Program-made: the position numbers and the translations under genes
Part shown: positions 35,951 to 44,884 of the stretch, one piece after another
How the letters are laid out: every line of letters starts with the position of its first letter
Position numbering within the stretch: position 1 is the stretch's first letter
The notes under the pieces: model-generated
What the model was told of the DNA's origin: nothing
What the model saw: only the letters and a program-made list of their open reading frames with translations
The model's database searches: none
Origin: Alphaproteobacteria bacterium
GTDB lineage: Bacteria; Pseudomonadota; Alphaproteobacteria; Micropepsales; Micropepsaceae
DNA length: 64,000 nucleotides
Reading direction: 5' to 3'
Assembly: GCA_019247845.1 (NCBI GenBank)
Contig: JAFBAL010000063.1
Coordinates: forward strand, 45,941-109,940

Positions 35951-37081
35951 ATGGGCGTGGCAGCATTGGCTTTGACGGGCACCGGTCTTTACACGCCGGC
36001 GCAGTCGATCACGAACGACGAGCTCGTCTCCTCGTTCAACGAATTCGTCCGCCGCCACAATGCGACCAACGCGAGCGCGATCGCCGCGGGCACCATGACG
36101 GCGCTCGCGCCCTCCTCGACCGAGTTCATCGTCAAGGCCTCGGGCATCAAGAGCCGCTATGTGATGGACAAAGAAGGCGTGCTCGATCCCGATGTGATGT
36201 GCCCGCGCATCCCGGAGCGGACGAACGACCAGGTCTCGGTGCTTGCCGAGATCGCGATCGCCGCCGCGCGCGAGGCGATGGATAGAGCCGGGCGCACGGC
36301 TGCCGATATCGACGGCGTGCTCATCGGCGCCTCGAACATGCAGCGCGCCTATCCGGCCATGGCGGTCGAGGTGCAGGACGCGCTCGGCATCGACGGCTTC
36401 GGCTTCGACATGAACGTGGCCTGCTCGTCGGCGACCTTCGCGCTGCAGGCCGCGGCCGACATGGTCGCGGCGGGCCACGCACGCGCGATCCTGGTATGCA
36501 ATCCGGAGATCTGCTCGGGCCATCTGAATTTCCGCGACCGCGACAGCCATTTCATCTTCGGCGACGTCGCCACCGCCTTCATCGTCGAGCGCGCCGACGC
36601 CGCCAAGGCCGGCTGGGAGATCGTGTCGACCAGGCTCAAGACGAAGTTCTCCAACAACATCCGCAACAATTTCGGTTTCCTGAACCGTACCGCGCCGGAG
36701 AGCGCCGGAGCGCCCGACAAGCTCTTCGTCCAGGAAGGCCGCAAGGTGTTCAAGGAGGTCGTGCCGATGGTCTCGGAGCTGATCATCGCGCACCTGACGG
36801 AGAACGCGATCCCGCCTTCGAGCCTGAAGCGGCTGTGGCTGCACCAGGCCAATCTGGGCATGAACGACATGATCGCGCGGCGCGTGCTCGGCCGCGACCC
36901 GATGACCGGCGAGGCGCCGAACATCCTGGACGAATACGCCAACACCTCGTCGGCCGGATCGGTCATCGCCTTCCACAAATACAGCGACGACCTGAAGCCC
37001 GGCGACCTCGGCCTGCTATGCTCCTTCGGCGCGGGCTATTCCGCGGGCAGCGTGATCCTGAAGAAGTTCGCGCGCGCGTAG
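35951..37081 (+). CDS. FabH-like 3-oxoacyl-ACP synthase III
   Basis: 376 residues, longer than housekeeping FabH (~320), so an accessory ketosynthase III. The triad is intact: Cys158 (NVACSSATF), His298 (LHQANLGMN) and Asn331 (YANTSSAG). Extra segments include FSNNIRNNFGFLNRT and an N-terminal insertion around residues 35-60. It should condense an acyl-CoA or acyl-ACP with a malonyl group. ATG 35951 is the only reasonable start, although the ribosome site AAGGGG is only 1 base away. Its 3' end is overlapped by a PepSY remnant on the other strand. Confidence 0.85.
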   Translation: MGVAALALTGTGLYTPAQSITNDELVSSFNEFVRRHNATNASAIAAGTMTALAPSSTEFIVKASGIKSRYVMDKEGVLDPDVMCPRIPERTNDQVSVLAEIAIAAAREAMDRAGRTAADIDGVLIGASNMQRAYPAMAVEVQDALGIDGFGFDMNVACSSATFALQAAADMVAAGHARAILVCNPEICSGHLNFRDRDSHFIFGDVATAFIVERADAAKAGWEIVSTRLKTKFSNNIRNNFGFLNRTAPESAGAPDKLFVQEGRKVFKEVVPMVSELIIAHLTENAIPPSSLKRLWLHQANLGMNDMIARRVLGRDPMTGEAPNILDEYANTSSAGSVIAFHKYSDDLKPGDLGLLCSFGAGYSAGSVILKKFARA

Positions 37082-37342
37082 CCGCGCTTTGCGCACGGCC
37101 GCGGCGCGGCGCTTCTTGAGCCAGATCAGGACGCCCGTCACCGACATCGCGACGACCAAGCCTGTGACCGACACCACGATCCGCCCCGTCAGGCCCAGAA
37201 TGCGTCCGCTGTGCAGCGGATATTGCGCCTGAAGGAAGACGTCGCCGGCGCTGCCCTCGCCGGCCAAGCCGACGGCCTCACGTTCGAGAACAGCGACACG
37301 AAGGGGCGGAAGACCTGGTCGGGCAAGTTGAGCTGTCGCGAG
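37016..37342 (-). pseudogene. Remnant of a PepSY-associated membrane protein
   Basis: The minus strand reads VFLQAQYPLHSGRILGLTGR followed by a membrane helix (IVVSVTGLVVAMSVTGVLIW) and KKRR: the C-terminal end of PepSY_TM (iron-regulated membrane) proteins, where LHSG and the last helix are conserved. Upstream the frame is closed by TGA at 37343-37345, so ~300 residues are missing and no start is seen. The tail runs 66 bases into the ketosynthase gene in antisense. The rest of the 37082-37453 interval holds nothing else I can identify apart from the promoter region of the kinase. Confidence 0.65.
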
Positions 37343-37453
37343 TCAATTCAACTTCGACGGGTGGAGAAGCGTTGCGAAGTTACCGGCGCGAACCGCGCGT
37401 TAAACCGTCGGCAACCTTTCGATTCAAATTGAGTACACGGCGTTAACTCGCCG

Positions 37454-39319
37454 GTGAATAAGATCGTCCGTTCTGGGGAACGGCGCGTGCGGATGTTTCT
37501 TCGCGACTTCATGACGAGAGTCCGCGCCGCCCGCGAGAGCGCCAAGACGCGCAGCTTCGCCATCGTGGCGGTGATGTTCCCCGCTTTGCTGCTGCTGTCG
37601 CTGGCGGCGAGCTGGCAGGCCATCGAGCTGGTCAACGAGACGCGCGCCTATGCGGTCGGCGAAGGCCGCTATTCCAAGGCGCAGAAGATGGCGGTGCTCG
37701 ACCTCTACCGCTATGCCCATACCGAAGACCAAAGCGACTTCGACGCCTTCCTCGCCGACATCAGCATCCCGCGCGGCGACCGCCAGGCGCGCATGGCGCT
37801 GTCGGCGCCCGAGCCCGATCTCAAGGCCGCGCGGCACGGCCTGCTTCAGGGCAACAACCATCCGCGCGACATCGAAGGGCTGATCAGCCTCTATCGCCGC
37901 TTCTATTGGTGGAAGCCGTTCGCGGCCGCCGTCGAGGACTGGCGCACCGCCGACAATCAGGTCGACGCGCTGCTCGTGGAAGGCCTGGCGCTGCGCAAGC
38001 GCGTCACCGCCGGCAAGCTCGACGAAGCCGCGCGCCAAGCGGTCCTGCACCGCATCGAGGCGCTGGACGCCTCCATCACCGAGCGCGAGAACACCTTCTC
38101 GACCCATATGAGCGAGGCCTCGCGGCTCGCCACCACGCTGGTGATCTGGGTGCTGGGCATCGCGACCGTGCTGCTCTGGGCGATCGGCATCGGTTTCGCG
38201 ATCCGCCTGCTGCGCCGCCAGCTCGCGCTTGACACGCAGCTCGCGTCGAGCGAGCAGCGCTTCCGCGACTATGCCGAGGTCGCCTCGGACTGGTACTGGG
38301 AGATGGATGCGGCGAACGTCATCACCTACGTCTCGCTGTCGGACGACTCGCTGGGCATGGACGGCCTGCGCGTGATCGCCAGGCAAGCCGACGATCCGCA
38401 CGAAGCCGACGAGGCGATCCTTGCCGTCTCGGAGCGCCGGCCGTTCCGGGCCCTGAGCCTGCGTTTCGACCGGACCTACTACGCGATCTCGGGCAAGCCG
38501 CGCTTCGATGCCGAGGGCGCCTTCCTCGGCTATCGCGGTATCGGCACCGACATCACCACGCAGGTCGAGCACGCCCACGCGCTGCGCGACGCCAAGGAAC
38601 GCGCCGAGGTCGCCAACCACGCCAAGTCCGAGTTCCTGGCGAATATGAGCCACGAGCTGCGCACCCCGATGAACGCGATCCTGGGCTTCTCCGACATCAT
38701 CCGCTGCCGCATGTTCGGGCCCGACATCTCGGACCGCTATGCCGACTACGCGCACGACATCCACAAATCCGGCACGCATCTGCTGTCGTTCATCAACGAC
38801 ATCCTGGACCTGTCGAAGATCGAGGCCGGCCAGGCTGCCGCGCGCGACGAGGAGCATGCGCTCGACGCGCTGGTGCAGGAAGCGCGCACGCTGACGGGCG
38901 GCACCGCGGCCGTCGCGTTCCGCGTCGCCCTGCCCTCGCCCGTACCCAGGCTGCGCGTCGATGGGCGCAAGTTCCGCCAGATCCTGGTGAACCTGCTGTC
39001 CAACGCCTTCAAGTTCACGCCGGAGGGCGGCCGCGTCGTGCTCGAGGCGCGCTATGAGAAGGACGGCCTCGCGCTCCTGGTGAGCGACACCGGCATCGGC
39101 ATCGCGCGCAAGGACCTGGCCCATGTGCTCACCCCGTTCGGCCAGGTGGAATCCGCCTTTGCGCGGCGCCACCACGGCACCGGACTGGGCCTGCCGCTCG
39201 CCAAGTCGCTGGTCGACCTGCATGGCGGCACGCTCGCGATCGAGAGCGTGCTGAACGAAGGCACCACCGTCACCATCCGCCTTCCCGCCGCACGGGTGCT
39301 GACCGGGCGGGCCGCGTAG
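37454..39319 (+). CDS. Membrane PAS-containing sensor histidine kinase
   Basis: 621 residues: first membrane helix about 35-55, a ~170-residue periplasmic helical sensor region, second helix about 225-252, a PAS domain about 265-370 (EVASDWYWEMDAANVITYVS and FLGYRGIGTDIT), HisKA with His400 in FLANMSHELRTPMNAILGFSD, and HATPase_c (VNLLSNAFKFTPEGG, DTGIGIA, GTGLGLPLAKSLVDLHGG). It autophosphorylates and passes phosphate to an unknown regulator; no response regulator is adjacent. The GTG at 37454 lacks a ribosome site; ATG 37493 (MFLRDFMTRV) is an alternative start. Confidence 0.9.
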   Translation: MNKIVRSGERRVRMFLRDFMTRVRAARESAKTRSFAIVAVMFPALLLLSLAASWQAIELVNETRAYAVGEGRYSKAQKMAVLDLYRYAHTEDQSDFDAFLADISIPRGDRQARMALSAPEPDLKAARHGLLQGNNHPRDIEGLISLYRRFYWWKPFAAAVEDWRTADNQVDALLVEGLALRKRVTAGKLDEAARQAVLHRIEALDASITERENTFSTHMSEASRLATTLVIWVLGIATVLLWAIGIGFAIRLLRRQLALDTQLASSEQRFRDYAEVASDWYWEMDAANVITYVSLSDDSLGMDGLRVIARQADDPHEADEAILAVSERRPFRALSLRFDRTYYAISGKPRFDAEGAFLGYRGIGTDITTQVEHAHALRDAKERAEVANHAKSEFLANMSHELRTPMNAILGFSDIIRCRMFGPDISDRYADYAHDIHKSGTHLLSFINDILDLSKIEAGQAAARDEEHALDALVQEARTLTGGTAAVAFRVALPSPVPRLRVDGRKFRQILVNLLSNAFKFTPEGGRVVLEARYEKDGLALLVSDTGIGIARKDLAHVLTPFGQVESAFARRHHGTGLGLPLAKSLVDLHGGTLAIESVLNEGTTVTIRLPAARVLTGRAA

Positions 39320-39427
39320 CCTCAAGCAGGCTACGCAGCCGCAGGCGCCGTAGCCGCCCGACATTTGCTGTTGCCCGGGCGGCATGGTTCAACTGTCACC
39401 CGAGGGACCAAGGCGAGGGCGTGGAGC

Positions 39428-40831
39428 ATGGCGGTGGCGGCGGACGACAAGGCTCGCGACGATAAGGCCCGCAAGGACAAGGCGTTCCTGGGCCACCCGG
39501 TGGGCTTGGGCTGGCTCGCGGCGTCGGAATTCTGGGAGCGCTTCTCCTATTACGGCATGCAGGCGCTGCTGGTGCTTTACCTGTCGAAATGGCTGCTCCT
39601 GCCCGGCCATATCGAGCACGTCTGGGGCATCGGCCCGTTCAAGAGCATGATCGAATGGATCTATGGCGCCAACACGACCGAGACGCTGGCCATCGCGATC
39701 ACCGCCTTCTATGCCTCCTGGGTCTACGGCACGCCGATCCTGGGCGGGCTGCTCGCCGACCGGCTGATCGGGCGCACGCGCACGGTCACCCTGGGCGCGT
39801 CGCTGATGGCTGCCGGTCAGTTCTTCATGATGACGGACGCGACCTTCCTGATCGCGATCTCGTGCCTTCTGTTCGGCGTGGGCTGCTTCAAGGGCAATAT
39901 CGCGAGCCAGGTCGGCGACCTCTATAGCCACGAGGACCAGCGCCGCGCCGACGGCTTCCAGATCTATTTCCTCGGCATCCAGATCGCCGTCATCATCGCG
40001 CCCTTCATCTGCAGCAGCCTGGGCGAGAAGGTCGACTGGCGGCTGGGCTTCGGCGCCGCCGGCGTCGCCATGGTGTTCGGCCTGATCACCTATCTTTCGG
40101 GCCGCAAAAACTATCCGCCGGAGCCGATCCGCCAGGTCGCCGGCCATGCCGAGCGCCCGAAGCTGACCACGCGCGACTGGCAGACCATCGCGGTGCTGGT
40201 CGTGCTGCTGCCGGTGCTGGCGCTCTCGGTGGTGGGCAACCAGCAGATCTTCGCGGCCTATCTGATCTGGACCGAGAAGTTCTACGACATGAACGTGCTG
40301 GGCTGGAACATGCCCATCGGCATGATGCTGTCGGTCGATGCGGTGGTGAGCACGATCCTGATGGCGGGCGTGATCGCGTTCTGGCGCTGGTACGGCCGGC
40401 ATTGGCGCGAGCCCGACGAGATCACCAAGATGGCCATCGGCACGGCGATCAGCGCGCTGGCGCCGCTGACGCTGGCGGCGATCTCGGCCGGCGGACACAA
40501 GGTTTCGCTCGCCTGGGCGATCCCGTTCCACGTCATCAACGACCTGGGCTTCGCCAACGTCCTGCCGGTGGGGCTGGCGCTGTATTCGCGCGCCGCGCCG
40601 AAAGGCCTCGGCGGCTTCATGATCGCGATCTACTACCTGCATCTCCTCATCGGCAACAGCGTGACGGGGCGCATCGGGGCGCTGCTCGACAAGGTGCCGA
40701 CGCCGGAGTTCTGGGTCATCCATGTCGGCGCGATGGCGATCTCGGCGGTGCTGCTGGTCCTGGCGAAGCTGTTCTTCGGCAGGCTGCTGGCGCCGGCTTA
40801 CGACGCCCCGGCCGAAGCAGCTAAGGCATAG
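39428..40831 (+). CDS. POT-family peptide MFS transporter
   Basis: 467 residues, about 14 membrane helices, proton-coupled di- and tripeptide uptake at the inner membrane. The POT signature ExxERFxYYG occurs as EFWERFSYYGM in the first helix; FGVGCFKGNIASQVGDLY matches the second PTR2 signature. The N-terminus is unusually rich in Lys/Asp (AADDKARDDKARKDKA). ATG 39428 has GGAG 3-6 bases upstream. The 3' end overlaps the convergent PilZ gene by 11 bases. Confidence 0.92.
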   Translation: MAVAADDKARDDKARKDKAFLGHPVGLGWLAASEFWERFSYYGMQALLVLYLSKWLLLPGHIEHVWGIGPFKSMIEWIYGANTTETLAIAITAFYASWVYGTPILGGLLADRLIGRTRTVTLGASLMAAGQFFMMTDATFLIAISCLLFGVGCFKGNIASQVGDLYSHEDQRRADGFQIYFLGIQIAVIIAPFICSSLGEKVDWRLGFGAAGVAMVFGLITYLSGRKNYPPEPIRQVAGHAERPKLTTRDWQTIAVLVVLLPVLALSVVGNQQIFAAYLIWTEKFYDMNVLGWNMPIGMMLSVDAVVSTILMAGVIAFWRWYGRHWREPDEITKMAIGTAISALAPLTLAAISAGGHKVSLAWAIPFHVINDLGFANVLPVGLALYSRAAPKGLGGFMIAIYYLHLLIGNSVTGRIGALLDKVPTPEFWVIHVGAMAISAVLLVLAKLFFGRLLAPAYDAPAEAAKA

Positions 40832-41390
40832 CCTCGAACTCCACCGCGATGCCGCGGTCGTGATAGCGCACGACGCGCGCGGGCATGCGCCCGATGCGGA
40901 TGGTCTCGCCGATCAGCGGCCGCGCATGGGTGCGCAGCGAGGCGCCGGTGAGCGAGATGTCGATGACCTCGCACGGAAAGCGCTCGCCGTTCTGCATCAC
41001 GAAGCTCGCGGCCGACCCGCCCGCCACGCGGCGGTGCCGGCGCAAGGCGGTGGGGTCGACCGCGCCGGTCTCGACGAAACGCGCCAGCTTCTCGACCAGC
41101 GCCTTGCGCTTGCGGTCGTTGAGCAGGAAACGCAGGCCCAGCACCTCGCCGTCGATGCGCGCCACCACCGCTTCGAGCCGCCCGAAGCCCTCGACATAGA
41201 GGAGGACGAAGGCCTGCAGCGGCGGCATCTCCTCGGCCGTGACGCCCGCGCCCGCGTCGGACAGGTCGACCACCTTGCAGCCGATCGTCGCCTCTTCCGC
41301 GGGGAAGAACATCCGGCCCTCCAGCGCGGTGCGCATGCGCTCGGAACGGCGCTGCTCGAGCTCGGCCTTCTTGCGGATCGCAAAGCGCAT
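40821..41390 (-). CDS. Tandem PilZ domain protein
   Basis: 189 residues with two PilZ-like units. The first has QRRSERMRTALEGRMFF with the RxxxR-type c-di-GMP motif and DLSDAGAGV (D-x-S-x-x-G); the second has LRRHRRVAGGSAASF and DISLTGASLRT. Both halves therefore look able to bind c-di-GMP, or one may have lost it. Cytoplasmic adaptor by family. It follows the 386-residue hypothetical gene by 9 bases on the same strand. Confidence 0.8.
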   Translation of the reverse strand: MRFAIRKKAELEQRRSERMRTALEGRMFFPAEEATIGCKVVDLSDAGAGVTAEEMPPLQAFVLLYVEGFGRLEAVVARIDGEVLGLRFLLNDRKRKALVEKLARFVETGAVDPTALRRHRRVAGGSAASFVMQNGERFPCEVIDISLTGASLRTHARPLIGETIRIGRMPARVVRYHDRGIAVEFEAMP

Positions 41391-41399
41391 CTAGGGGCC

Positions 41400-42560
41400 T
41401 CAATTCGCCGCGGCGGCGTGCGCGCCGACGCTGCCCAGGAAATCGCGCAGGATGATGGACAGCTCCTCTACCTCGGCATGCCGCGGCGCGCCTGCGGGGA
41501 AGCGGTACTTCCAGAAGCTCGCGATGTGGTTCATCGCGCCCATCTTCTCGCCCATCTCCAGGAACAAGGGCGGCGCGTCGAGCAGAAAGTCGCGGAAAGC
41601 CTTGGGATCCTCGCGCTCGGTAAGCGCGGCATAGGCATTGTCGTAGACGCCGAGCACGTGGGCGATCTCGTCGAGGTTCTTGCGCACCGCAACCGCGATG
41701 GCGCGCTTGGACAAGCCGAGGAACTGCAGACTGTCGTGGTCGGCGCGGCCGATGACGCGGATGGTGTTGAGGTCGCGCAGGACTTTCAGCACCTGCGGCT
41801 TCAGCTCGGCCAAGCTCCATTTGTAGTAAAGGAAGCCGCGCCAGCTGAAGACGCCTTCGCGGAACTCCTCCGGCCCCAGCCGCAGCGTGGCGCGCAGCGG
41901 CTCGAGCTTCTCGCCCACCTCGCTCGACAAGAGCGCGGAGATGATCTTGGCGGTGGAGGCGAGCTGCGCCGGTCCCGTGCCCTTGATCGCGAGCGCGGTC
42001 AGCCGGCGCACCTCCTGCGCGGCATGGGTGTACATGCGCGTCTGGTCGGCGCCGGAGATCTCGAAATAGCAGTCGTCGGGCGCGACGTCGTGGTTGCGCA
42101 GGAACTCGCGCAGCAGGAACGGGTCGAGCGACGGCACCGCGTCGAGCAAGGTCAGCACGTCGAGGTCGTGCTTCATCGCGAACGGGCTTGCGTAATTGCC
42201 GACCTCGCGGAAGCTGTCGAGGAAGCCTCGCTGGCCGAAGAAGAACGAGCGCCCGCCGACGCGCAGATCCGCCTTCTCGAAGGGGATGATGATCTTGGTC
42301 GCGACCGCGCGCGCCTCGGCGAAGAGATAGGTCTCGTCGGCGCGCAGGCGGTGCTTGACGATGATCGCGCTGTTCATCGCCGGCGACTGGAACAGCGGCG
42401 ATGCGGCATGCTGCGGGTTGTCCGCCTGCGCCAGGCCGATCTGGGCAAGGTTCAGGACGCGGCTGGAGGACGCGGTCGTGAGCTGGCTCAGGCTGCGCAC
42501 GGATCGGTCGACGGTCACGGCTCGCAAACGCCTCGTTTCAAATCCCCGCCACAATGGCAA
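41400..42560 (-). CDS. Conserved-looking hypothetical protein
   Basis: 386 residues from ATG 42560; GTG 42518 (VTVDRSVRSL, 372 residues) is an equally plausible start. Mostly helical, no signal peptide or membrane segment, no Cys-rich or nucleotide-binding motif. Stretches such as LTLLDAVPSLDPFLLREFLRNH, GVFSWRGFLYYKWSLAEL and GEKMGAMNHIASFWKYRFPAG are well formed. It is upstream of, and probably co-transcribed with, the PilZ protein, so it may belong to a c-di-GMP or cell-surface function. I do not recognise a family. Confidence 0.65.
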   Translation of the reverse strand: MPLWRGFETRRLRAVTVDRSVRSLSQLTTASSSRVLNLAQIGLAQADNPQHAASPLFQSPAMNSAIIVKHRLRADETYLFAEARAVATKIIIPFEKADLRVGGRSFFFGQRGFLDSFREVGNYASPFAMKHDLDVLTLLDAVPSLDPFLLREFLRNHDVAPDDCYFEISGADQTRMYTHAAQEVRRLTALAIKGTGPAQLASTAKIISALLSSEVGEKLEPLRATLRLGPEEFREGVFSWRGFLYYKWSLAELKPQVLKVLRDLNTIRVIGRADHDSLQFLGLSKRAIAVAVRKNLDEIAHVLGVYDNAYAALTEREDPKAFRDFLLDAPPLFLEMGEKMGAMNHIASFWKYRFPAGAPRHAEVEELSIILRDFLGSVGAHAAAAN

Positions 42561-42624
42561 ACGGGCTTTAACGACGCGTGGAAGAGCGTGCTTAAAAAAG
42601 CGTGAACGCCTCCAATTGAGCAGT

Positions 42625-44337
42625 TCAATCCATCAGCTTGAACGCCGCCTCCAGCGCCGGATCGCGGCCGGCGAAATAGTCCGCGACGTGGAGCTGCACC
42701 GGGACCTGCGGGCTCATCTCGCGGCGGCGGTCGCCGGGCGTCGAGTATTGCCAGAGCACCTCGGTCGCTTCGATCCTGATATGGGTGTAGGGCAGCTCGA
42801 GCTCCTGCGGATCGCCGTGGAGGTCGCAGCATTCGCCGCTCGCCTCGCCGACGAAGACGGGCCGCGCCAGCCGCTCCAGATCGGTGATGAAGTTGGCCGT
42901 GGCCGAATAGGTGCGCCGCCCGATCAGCACATAGACCTTGTGTCCCTCGATGCGGCTGAAGGCGGTGATGCTGCGCAGCAGCTCGGTATAGAGATAGGTG
43001 TTGCCGCCGTTGTCGTGGCGCAGGTCGACGATCAGGTTCCGCGCGCCGCTGTCGCCCATCACGCCCCACAGCCGCTTGCCGTAGTCGGCCAGCTTCTCGT
43101 TCGGCATGTCGTCGATGTTGTTGACCTGGACGTAGAGCGCGTGATGCTCGGGCAGCGGCTTGTGCCAGAACACCGATTTCATGTCGCTCAGATAGAGCGG
43201 CGCGGTCACGCCCGGCGGCGCCATGAGGCGGTCCCAGCGCGCGTTCTGCTCGTTCGGCGGCTCCGTCGCCACGCTGCCGACGACGACCTCGCGCCGCCGT
43301 CCGTCACGCATCTCGACCGTGAGCGGCACATCGTCCTGGCTCGCGACGGCGCCCATGCCGACGAGGCTCGCGACCTCGATGAGCCGGAACACGTCCCAGA
43401 TATGCTCCATGTCGCCGTCGGCGCTGTTGGCCGTGCTCTCGCGGCGCCAGGCTTCTTCCGCGGCCAGCGAGCCTATCCTGGTGACGCGCGCGCCGACCAG
43501 GTCCTTGTGCGCCGCGTCGGCGTCCAGGACGTAGATGCCTTCCGGAAAAGCATAGAGCCGCAGCGGCAGGTAGCGCGTCCTGGGGAACGGCCAGAACGAC
43601 ATATGGCCCTGGTGCAGCTCGGCGACCGCCTGGCGCAGCGCGAAGAACATCTGCTCGTCGGTGCTGTGCCCGATGGCGTTGTAAAGCGCCTGATAGCGCC
43701 GCTCGAATTCCGCCGGGAAGGCGCGGCCGCGATAGTCGGGATTGGTGCGCGCGAGCTCTTCGCGGAAGTAGTCGAGGTCGAAGCGCCAGCCTTTTTCGCG
43801 GCTCCATCCCGTGGTGTCGGGATGGCCGATGAGATCGAGGAATTCGCGGTCGTTCTTCAGGGTCGCGAAATCCTCCCAATCGTAGAGCTCGTTGCGCCAG
43901 AAGCCGTGCTGCTCGAAGATCGTCCAGCGCAGGATCTCCAGCGCCTTCTTGCGGTCGCCGGCCTTCAAGGTCTCGATCGCCATGCGATATCCGTTGGGGA
44001 ACTGCAGCCCCCAGCCGATCAGCGGTCCCGCCTTCTCGAAGGACGCGGCAGCCTCGAGGTGCTTGCCCAGGCTGCGCTGGATGCGCCCGAGCAGCATCCA
44101 GTTCTCGGGGTCGCGGGGATAGTCCTTGGCGACCTGCTCGGCGAGCGGCAGGGCATCGGCGAACTTCTGCCGGTCGTAGAGGTCCTGCGCCTGCTGCCGC
44201 GCGCGGTAGTAGCCGAGCCCGTCCGGCGGCACCTGAAGCAGCACCAGCGGCGAAGCGCCTTTCTGCGGATCGTAGGTCTGCGCGGCGGCAGCGCTCGCCA
44301 GCAGCGACGCGACGACGAAAGCACCCAGGACGCGCAT
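42625..44337 (-). CDS. Secreted S41 peptidase-like protein with TPR N-terminus
   Basis: 570 residues. Signal peptide MRVLGAFVVASLLASAAAAQ; TPR-like helices about 40-160; then a C-terminal half resembling tail-specific (S41) peptidases: NLIVDLRHDNGGN (435-446) and VLIGRRTYSATANF with Ser478 at the nucleophile position, followed by FVGEASGE. The Lys four residues after Ser in S41 enzymes is not obvious, so activity is uncertain. Start ATG 44337 has GGGAGG on the minus strand, spacing 8; the upstream in-frame ATG at 44400 would put 21 residues before the signal peptide. Probably periplasmic. Confidence 0.75.
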   Translation of the reverse strand: MRVLGAFVVASLLASAAAAQTYDPQKGASPLVLLQVPPDGLGYYRARQQAQDLYDRQKFADALPLAEQVAKDYPRDPENWMLLGRIQRSLGKHLEAAASFEKAGPLIGWGLQFPNGYRMAIETLKAGDRKKALEILRWTIFEQHGFWRNELYDWEDFATLKNDREFLDLIGHPDTTGWSREKGWRFDLDYFREELARTNPDYRGRAFPAEFERRYQALYNAIGHSTDEQMFFALRQAVAELHQGHMSFWPFPRTRYLPLRLYAFPEGIYVLDADAAHKDLVGARVTRIGSLAAEEAWRRESTANSADGDMEHIWDVFRLIEVASLVGMGAVASQDDVPLTVEMRDGRRREVVVGSVATEPPNEQNARWDRLMAPPGVTAPLYLSDMKSVFWHKPLPEHHALYVQVNNIDDMPNEKLADYGKRLWGVMGDSGARNLIVDLRHDNGGNTYLYTELLRSITAFSRIEGHKVYVLIGRRTYSATANFITDLERLARPVFVGEASGECCDLHGDPQELELPYTHIRIEATEVLWQYSTPGDRRREMSPQVPVQLHVADYFAGRDPALEAAFKLMD

Positions 44338-44500
44338 GACCGATCCTCCCCTTGGATGCGCGATGGTGCCAACTCCTTGGCATCGAGGGAAGGCTAGCAA
44401 TCAGGCATGCGCGGAACGCATGGGGAAAAGCAGGCCGTGTTGACAAGCCCCGGCCGGATCGAGCTTGGTGGGCGAAGTGCCCAAGGCGACAGGAACTTCC

Positions 44501-44872
44501 GTGCGCGCAAGACGATATACCGGCTCGTGTCTTTGCGGCGCGACACGCTTTTCGTTCACCGGCAAGCTGGACGACCTGTATTTCTGCCATTGCTCGCAAT
44601 GCCGGAAAAACTACGGTCTCTACGGCGCCTTTGCCGGCATCGTCCGGGGCACGCTGATCATGGACAAGGCCGACCGGCTGCAATCGTACAAATCGTCGAA
44701 GAGCACGACGCGCACGTTTTGCGGCGCCTGCGGTTCGCCGATCGCCTGGGATCGGAAGGGCTATGAGCGCGTCCATGTCCTGATGGGCGCGCTCGACGGG
44801 GACATACGCACGACCGGCGCGAAGCACATCCATCTGAAAGACAAAGGCGGCTACTACAGGATTTGCGACTGA
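44501..44872 (+). CDS. GFA family zinc protein
   Basis: 123 residues of the glutathione-dependent formaldehyde-activating (GFA/DUF636) fold. Zinc-ligand motifs are GSCLCGATRFSF, YFCHCSQCRKNYG and FCGACGSPIAW. Most GFA homologues have unknown substrates and the formaldehyde role is not general. Starts are GTG or TTG only; GTG 44501 is favoured by AGGAA at 44491-44495, while TTG 44465 would add 12 residues. Confidence 0.82.
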   Translation: MRARRYTGSCLCGATRFSFTGKLDDLYFCHCSQCRKNYGLYGAFAGIVRGTLIMDKADRLQSYKSSKSTTRTFCGACGSPIAWDRKGYERVHVLMGALDGDIRTTGAKHIHLKDKGGYYRICD

Positions 44873-44884
44873 GCCGATCCCGGC

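Noticed and set aside
37082..37453. Hidden gene in the 372-base interval before the kinase
   Set aside because: Only the PepSY remnant is recognisable; no further start, ribosome site or family match.
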